Assembly: GCA_963377175.1 (NCBI GenBank)
Contig: CAUJNA010003291.1
Coordinates: 373,501 to 437,500 of the forward strand
Direction: 5' to 3'
Length of the DNA: 64,000 nt
Origin: Effrenium voratum
Taxonomy: Eukaryota > Sar > Dinophyceae > Suessiales > Symbiodiniaceae
Shown: piece by piece, positions 20,966 to 28,700 of the stretch
Layout: each line of letters starts with the position of its first letter
Position numbering within the stretch: the first letter of the stretch is position 1
Notes under the pieces: model-generated
Told to the model about the DNA's origin: nothing
Database searches by the model: none
What the model saw: the letters and a program-made list of their open reading frames with translations, nothing else
Position numbers and translations under genes: made by a program

Positions 20966-21140
20966 CACTTTTGGAGGGGAACACCCCCCCCACACTAATA
21001 CAGGGCTCCTTAAAAGATACATTTTGCAACCACTTGAAACATGTTGCTTTTTCAACAAAGTAAAGGGAAACCACCATTTACAAGGCAATGTTCAGGTGTA
21101 TAATGTAGGGATCCCTAAAAACGGTTCTCGGCGACCACAG

Positions 21141-21196
21141 AGTTGCTAAATGAGGCGAAACCAGAGGATGTGAGACGGCTTCTCCAACAAGAATGG
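21141..21196 (+). CDS. Probable exon, unidentified protein
   Basis: After acceptor GACCACAG|AG the frame reads LLNEAKPEDVRRLLQQEW, with a possible donor TGG|GTTTCT. The composition suggests a helix. It may belong with the terminal exon at 21,298. Confidence 0.4.
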
Positions 21197-21297
21197 GTTT
21201 CTCCGAATGTGACACTAGCCACGTTGTGGAAAGTGCCCAAAGGTCCAAGGATGGCGCATGACTCCCACAGATTCCACCGCACCGGGTCAGCCTTGAG

Positions 21298-21471
21298 GCT
21301 TCGGCCGAAGCCGCGTCAGCGCAGGTTGTGTTGCAGCAGCTGGAGGAGAGCGGCCTGTTCGAAGGGCAGGCCGGGGAAGTCGGCCGCGTGAAAACGAAGC
21401 AGAGGGTGCCAATTGCTTGGCTGGAAAAGGGGAGGCGGAGGAGTACCCATTTCAAGGCTGCTCCGGTGTGA
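21298..21471 (+). CDS. Terminal exon of an unidentified gene
   Basis: Acceptor CCTTGAG|GCT opens a 57-codon frame beginning ASAEAASAQVVLQQLEESGL. It continues FEGQAGEVGRVKTKQRVPIA and ends THFKAAPV with TGA at 21,469-21,471. The first half has very strong codon bias. The stop marks the 3' end of a gene about 1.2 kb upstream of the first sirtuin exon found. No family recognised. Confidence 0.55.
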   Translation, partial: ASAEAASAQVVLQQLEESGLFEGQAGEVGRVKTKQRVPIAWLEKGRRRSTHFKAAPV

Positions 21472-21545
21472 TTTTAATAATTTTTGAGACACCCCTTCGG
21501 CTTTTTCAAAGATCAAATCCGGGGCTTGAGCTGGAACATTTGCCG

Positions 21546-21665
21546 TGTTACTGATGGTCATTCCTTCTCCCTATGCGCCGCAAATCGGGCAGGAAGAGAT
21601 GCTGCTGAGACTTCGTATGTTGGCAGCACAGGGCGCCCTGGCAGAAGCCGGCCATGTTTTATTGG
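21546..21665 (+). CDS. Probable exon between the upstream gene and the sirtuin
   Basis: The frame PSPYAPQIGQEEMLLRLRML then AAQGALAEAGHV is coding-like. It could be an N-terminal exon of the sirtuin gene or belong to a separate small gene; neither can be settled from sequence alone. Confidence 0.4.
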
Positions 21666-21699
21666 CCGTGCTTTACTTCCATTTTCTGAAGAAGTTCTT

Positions 21700-21755
21700 T
21701 TTTATTTCCCCTGTTGGTTTTAAATGGAATCTATCACTACTAGAAAAATTCTTGA
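21700..21755 (+). mobile_element. Intron element core, family D
   Basis: TTTCCCCTGTTGGTTTTAAA then TGGAATCTATCACTACTAG matches the family D core. Confidence 0.7.
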
Positions 21756-22631
21756 GGGGCCTCCAGCCAGTCAAGGCTTAAAATAGGTGGACAGGGACCC
21801 CAAACTGGCCGTTTCATTCGGTTTTTCCCATGTCAACGTCTAAAAGGGCACACAAAAAAAAAAGCGCGTTTTGGCGGCCGGTATGTACTGTGCACCGTAA
21901 GTGAACCAAGGGACGTGCAAAACACGGCTGAGAGGGTGCACTGGCTGGACTGCCATGGTCGCAGAGCAAGAATATCGCGGGAAGTGCACTGCATTGCACG
22001 AGCGCGACGCATTGACAAGTCAAGGGAATAAGCTGCACCCCACAAGTGAGCCTTGCTTAAGGGTTCTTTTGGACACTTCTGCTTGTGCATTGTCGCTTCG
22101 GTTGGGTGCCGGATCGGTCCAAGTGGGACATGCGTCAGACACCCCAGAAATCCTGGAAAGACAGCCGCATCTTTTTCAGGCTTCACACCGTGGCAGAACG
22201 GCCCAATGAATATTCCGTGCAAAACGTTTGACACTAAACTGTGCTGACATGCCAAAGGGTGGAAGGGTCACAGGCGCTGCCACTGCCAAAGCAAGTGAGG
22301 TGTGCATCCATTGGATGCATTGCGAGCAAGTCGCCTGCAGGAGGACAGACGTGGGCAGGCGGGACCCAGTTTGGTCTTTTGCCTGGGGGCTTGTCGTTCA
22401 ACAGATCCCGCTGGATGGTGTTCGTAGGATGCGGTCGCTCGCAGTTGGCAGGAGGAGCCACGCGATGCTGTGTTGGAGTCATTCGACATCGAAGGACCAT
22501 TTCGATGGGCACTCGCGAACTTGACCCCTGACGCCTGACAGCACCACCAGTCCAACACGACACCCAAGCTTGGGCTGCCCAAAGAAAGCGCAGCTCGCCC
22601 TGCCGTTTGTGCTGGGGTAACTCCACCGGAG

Positions 22632-22710
22632 GAGTTGCCAAGTACATGCAAGCCAGCAAGTGCAAGAACGTGGTGGTAATGTGCGGGGCTGGCATCTCCA
22701 CATCCGCAGG
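22632..22710 (+). CDS. Sirtuin exon 1 found: NAD-binding GAGIS
   Basis: Acceptor CCGGAG|GAG; frame [20 protein letters not shown] then GISTSAG. The GAGIS loop binds NAD in all sirtuins. The exon ends TCCGCAGG|GCGGC (GC donor) in a phase that joins to G|ATC at 23,353. The true N-terminus lies upstream and was not found. Confidence 0.9.
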
Positions 22711-25700
22711 GCGGCACGGATGCGCTTGCATGGTGTGTTTGACGTCCGCGCCCATCTTTGCTTCAGCTCCACATGTGGGTGTGGGTCAAAATGAAACCAC
22801 CAGGGGACCACAGGTTTTGGTCCATGTTGCCACTTACCAGGGTTCCATCTTGGGTACCTATTTTTGACACACAGCCATGTGAGCATGAGCAGGGCCAGGC
22901 CAGAAAGGTGATTTTTGTTTTTTTTGATGCAACTAGTTCCCCCAGTAGTGCCCTTTTACCCTTTTTTCGGGGACGGATCCCCTACTAAAATAGACTACGG
23001 AACAAAGGGCACCCTTATTCTAACCTCTCTACTGGAGGACCTCGGCAACAGTTTCTTGGGATTTCGAGAGCCTTCCTTTTGCAATGGCTTCGGGCAGAGT
23101 AGGGTTTGTCCCAGATTAGGGGAACCTCAAATCGGTGCTTCCCTCTAATTTCGCTTCAAACTATGCCGCAAAAGGCGCCGGCGAAAAAAAGCCACATCCA
23201 TTTCTCGCTGGTGCAGTAGGGAATGAGGGAATGAACTTCAGGGCCCATGGGGATGGTTTATAGGGCTCATTCCCTCATTCCCTGCTGAGCACCGGCAAGA
23301 TGTTCGGTTTTGGGACATCGACGGACGCCGCCGCCAATTTCCCCGTGCCGAGGATCCCGGACTTCCGAACTCCGGGGAGCGGTTTGTACGAAGCTCGGCG
23401 GTTTGGCGTTTAGTCGAGCGATGAGAGGGTTGTGGGATCAGGGGGGGTGTTCCACTTCTCTTTGGTGCACTTTGCTTGGCTGTTAGGACTTTAACTTTTT
23501 GCCAGCTGATGGGTTTCTCACTAGACCACTAAAAGTAAAACTTTTAGCAGGGGAGCAGAAAGCAACCGAGTTCTGTGATGCAAAGGAATCTCCCCCCGTA
23601 TAGGGGGAGGTAGTCTAGGCCCCTTTTTGTTGGATCACAGAAGTGGGTTCCATTTCCCGAAGCCCTGAGCGACGAAATTTTGATAAAGTCGTTGGCGGCC
23701 AGAAATCTCTGCCTAAATGATGCCCGCCTGAGTCGTGGTGATGATTATCATCATCCCTGCTGGTGGTGTTGGAGATGCGTAGTGATGACGATCATCATGG
23801 TGCATCATCACATCGTCATCGTTATCGTCCTTGTGTTTTTTCATATACGTTTCAAGTGTCCCGTTAGACCGACCGAAATTCATACCACAAGGGTCTCAAA
23901 CACAAGGGGTCAAGGGGGATTCATAGGAGTTTCAACTGAAAGTGGGGGGATTTGATGGTTTTGATCAATCAGGGGTTTCAGGGTTGATTTGTCCTGGGCT
24001 TCGAATCATACGGCCAAGGACAACTTGCAGCGTTATAACCTCAGTCAGCCCGAGCTCATCTTCGACTTGGCTTTCTTTCAAAGCCAGCCAGGCACGAAGC
24101 GGTGGGTGGGTGGGTGGGCGGGCGGGCGGGTGGGTGGGTGGGTGTGTGTTTGTGTTTTGGTGTGTCTCTGTGAGTGTAATCTGTGTCTTTGTGTGTCTCT
24201 GTGCGTCTTTGTGTCTGTTTTCCTTTTGTCTCACTGTGTGGCTCTAAGCTGTGTGTGTGTGTGTGTGTGTGTGTGGGTCTCTGTGTGTCTCCGTGAGTCT
24301 CTCTGTGTCTCTGTGCGTCTCTGTGTGTCTTTGTATCTGCTTTTCTGTGTGTCTCTGTGTGTCTCTGTGTGGCTCTACGCAAAGCTCTGCAGCCAAGCCG
24401 CCTGCATTCAAAACCACCGGAGTTTTCAAGCATTATTTGTTTTTCGCGGGCACGGCCAGTCCCCGAGTTTTGACAACGCATAACTGCTGAGGGCCGGGCA
24501 AAGCAGAACTGCTTGAGCCAGGCCATGGACCCACTGCTTGATCCCTAAAATGGCTCGTCCTTTCGTTTTCCTTGACAGTCGCACAAGCATACTCTCAAAA
24601 ATCAGACGCCAATCCATACCAATCCAACTGGGAAACAGTCAAAGGGCTCGCGTCTCCGATTTGCGTCTCTCGGCAAAAGCGACGTCGGCCAGCCCCCTTC
24701 TACGAGCTTTGCAAAGAGCTTTGGCCTGGGACGTACCGGCCAACAAGGGCGCACTACTTCATCCGCCTGCCCCTCGGCTTGCACGCCTGTTATGGCTGAA
24801 GTCGCTGCTCCGAAAATGCCACAACGCGACCCTTGCCTAATGACTTGGTGGGCGATGTGCGAGTTCGGTGGTTGCAATGCAGTCGGGTCAAACCTTCTCG
24901 TGTGCTAGCAACGGCGATTCAAGCAATCCATGGTGCACCTGAGCTGCGGGAAGATGATTCGCTGCGCCAAGGCTGGAGGAGAAGGCGCGCGCTTGAAAGT
25001 TGCCGCCTTTCAAAGCTGCTGCGATTTTTGATCCTTTTTGCTGCTTCAGGGATTCGAAGCCGGAAGAATTGTTGCTGCCAGTTTGGACCTCACGTGATGT
25101 TTGCCGTGTTTTCTGGATTTTCTGAAGCTCGCTGAAATTCTGAAACAACAAAACGCATGCTGGCAACAGCGATTGTCGGCAGGGCGTGCTGCGACGATGC
25201 TACACGCAGAAGCTTGGCAACGCTTTGCGCAGCTTATTCGTGTAGGAATGTGAATTTGAATCGGGAATGCCCTCGAAAATGGTTGCTGGACCTGGCTCTC
25301 CGCGTCAAATTTCCAAGGCCAAGTCAAACCGGAGAACTTTCCTTTGCTTCGAAGAACGCCGCCGGAAATCGGCCGGCCGGAGAGTTTCATGAGACACCAG
25401 CGTCTTAAAATAGGAGACCCCAAACTGGGGTTGCATTCTTTGGTTCCTCTTGAAGGCCTGAACAAAAAGACCCACGGCCAGTAGTGAGTGGCAACCTTTC
25501 AAGGGTGACTCCAGGGGCCCTGATCTCGCCGCATCGAATGGCACCGGCCGAGGAATATCGCAGCACGGCAGCAGGGGCTGTTGTGTGGGTCTGGTCGGGG
25601 CCAGCAGGCCATGAACATCAATGGCTTTTTTATGCATATAGCTTTCGTTTTTATTTGACTCACAAGCAAAACCTGGAAAATTGGAGGAAATTGGAGGGTA

Positions 25701-28700
25701 GTCAGGGGCAATCCAGTGGGTGCGGCCACCTCTTTTTTTTTGCATGGTTCTGGGTGGACGATTTGAATCCCAGGTTTGATTGCAACTCTGGGATTTGTGG
25801 CTCCAGCTGGCACCTTGTCAAAAGCTCAGGACTCTTTGGAGCGGCAAGCTGGTCTCAGCCCGGAGACGCTCTGAGAGAAAATTTCCCTCAACTTCACGAA
25901 GATGGCGCTTGCTGTGTTGGTAGCTTCAGGTTTCTCAAAAATAACTCACATCCTGGCTGTCTCAGAAATGTGATTGGGGGGAGGGGCGCCACAACTGCAA
26001 TACCTTTTACCCCCAAAATGGTGGGTTTCCTTTCGGTTTCCCTTTAAAACACACCCAACAAATCCCAAAAAGGTGTACCGCCAAAAGCAAGACAGCCCCA
26101 TTTTCCATAAGCCCTAGGCTGTGTCGAAGGCATCTTCCTTCATGGTGTTGCAGCTGAGGAAAGTTGTTGCGGCGCATGGGAACATGGATGAAGCACATGT
26201 CCTCGACTCTGTGCCGGAGAGAAAGGTTGACATTGAGGATGTCAGGCGCCATCTTGGCGGCCTTGCGACAGACCGGCTTGTTGCGTCAGCCAGTCAAGGT
26301 GCATGTTCCTTGCAACCAGCTTCGCATGTCATGCACGCCGCGTGGATCGTTGACCGCTCCAGGCGAGCGATCTTCGCTGGGGAAGAAGGCTGGCAGGCCC
26401 TGCGGCAGGCCCACGGAGGTCTGGTGAGGCTTAGCTCAATTCGTAAGCGACGGAAAGCGCCGAGTCAGCATTGAACTTCACTGGGCTGGCGGCTTCAATC
26501 AAAACCTGAGTGGATGGAAATTCGGGGACTTCCTCCAGAATAGGCGCGGAGAAATCGGGCATTCAGGTTCTGGCTTGTTGATAGCACGTTCATCTCAGGA
26601 GGTTTGATTTCCCAGTCATTTCAGGCATCCAGCATTTGGATTTACGGTTTGTTGGGCATAGCCCATGCATCTCTTGGTTAAGAGTCAGCACCTCATTTGG
26701 ATTTTGGGGTGTAGCCTATTCATTCATCTCAGGTTTGATTTCCCGGTCGTTACCTCAGGAAGCCGAAGATTGTCATGTTTGGGGAAGACCTGCCCGACCG
26801 CTTCTGGGAACTGCAGCAGCAGGACTTGCAGGAGTGTGATCCTTGGCAGATGTCGCTCGGGAGGGTCTCACAATCCGGGGGAATTTCGCCCGTGCCGTCC
26901 TTCTTTTCCGCCCTCTGAAGACACCCTTTGCGTTCAGCCACGAAGAAACTGCATGAAACGGTTGGTTGCCGGCAAGGGGAACCCTGCCATGCAAGAGGTT
27001 TTGTCTCATGCTTCTGTTTTCCAGTGGAGATTGCCATGATTCGTCAGGACTTGATCTTTGTTCAAAGCCAGCAGCAAGACAATGTCGGTGTTTGGCTGCA
27101 TTTCTCGAAATGAAAGCAACCCCTGGGGTTATGAATCGAATCAGCACTGGCAACAGCATTCACGGCTGTGGCTTTTCAGTGTGTAGGTACATTTTTTTGT
27201 GGGGCAGTGGAGGGAGATTGCTTCAACTCGGGGGTTGTCTCAAAATGGGGCGGCGGGTGGTTCGCATGGCCAGTTTCTCCTGCATCGTCCTTGGCTTCAT
27301 GCAACCTTTTTCCGCTTTCCAGCAGCTATGGAAGCGGAAAGAGGGGCAACATCCTCCCAAAATGGTTGGTTTCCTTCAAGCTCCCCTTCAAATACCAACC
27401 AAAAGGGGGTCCACCATTTGGATGTAGCCCTTTTTTGAGGGTACTCCTTTTTTTTTTGGGGTCGTGCACGCCCAAAGAAAAGACATTTTGAGAAGCACGC
27501 GCCATGCCCACCAAGGATTTGTTGATCGTGATAGGAACCTCCTTGGTGGTCGAGCCCTTTGCCGGCTTGGTGGGGAAAGCGGCCCCGGACGCCCCACGGC
27601 TGCTCATCAACAGGCACGAACCACCGGGCTCCCGCATATTTTGTCTCGTTTTTCAGACCTCGACAGCAAGAGTTTCAGGTTCCTCTTTTTTTGGGGGGGT
27701 GAATTGGATTGGTGGATTTGGAAGTGCTGGCATTTGTAGGGCGCTGGGGTTCCCAGCCCTAACCACCAGAGAAGTGGCAGTTTTTTTGGAACCCACCAGA
27801 GCCAAGTTGAAGGGCCTACTGCTTAGAGCGGGGGCCCGCGAGATGATGGGCGGTGCTTTCGGATTTCGCTGGCCTCTTTATTTTGCCATGTTCAAAGTCA
27901 CCCCCTCAGTGGTGGGTTTAAGGGAAACAACCAATTCCATTTCCTGATTTTGACAACCCCCAGGAACCATCAAAATAATGACCCCAGAATGGTCTGCCCC
28001 CGAAAAATAGGCCCGGAGGCTACCTGCAAAACCAAGTTCCTCTTGGCCCCAAATTCTGACCGATCCAGGGAGCCGGCCGGGACCTGCGAGCAGCGCGTTT
28101 TCGGCTTCCGCTTCCAGTGCTTTGGACGGAGGGGGCTCTGGGGTGAATTTGGGCTCGGTGCGATGTGCAGTATGGGGGCTGAGGTACGTGCACCTGGCAC
28201 GTGAAGTCCACGTGGTCCAAATTTGGGGAACCCTTTTTGGCATGCCGAGGGCTTCAGCTGAACTAGGTCCCCCAGTAGTGCCCTTTTGCATTTTTTTGGG
28301 GTTCCCCTACTAAAATAGACTACAGAAGAAAGGGTACCCTTATTCTAACCTCTCTACTGGAGAACCAAGCTGTGTAAAAGTGGCCGTTCTTTTTTGGAGA
28401 ACTTCCTGAGATGTTCTCACAAGGTGTCCCCCTCGGATGGATTGCATTGCCAGGTTGCCAGAGGGTGACAACTGGCGGGACGTGTGGTTTGAAGGCTCGA
28501 GCGCGAAGTTTCCCTGAGCATGCGCTTGACGCGTCGACCAATGTCCAGACATGGGGCCGTGTTGTTTTTTTTGCTCGGGTAGATGTTGGGGCAATCTGAG
28601 ACAGACCCACATTGCAGTTGCTGAGGATGTTTGAGCAGAATCCTGAGTGGATGGAGTGGCTCCAACTTTTGAAGCCTACGGAGAGACTAGCGGGTAGTAC

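Noticed and set aside
22234..22886. Minus-strand frames of 135-173 codons over the first sirtuin exon
   Set aside because: The + strand here encodes [10 protein letters not shown] of a sirtuin in the right order with later exons, so the minus frames are shadows.
24056..24526. Open frames rich in Cys/Val/Ser (+) or Thr/His (-)
   Set aside because: They follow the GT/GGGT satellite; only the 24,019-24,091 part is a real exon.
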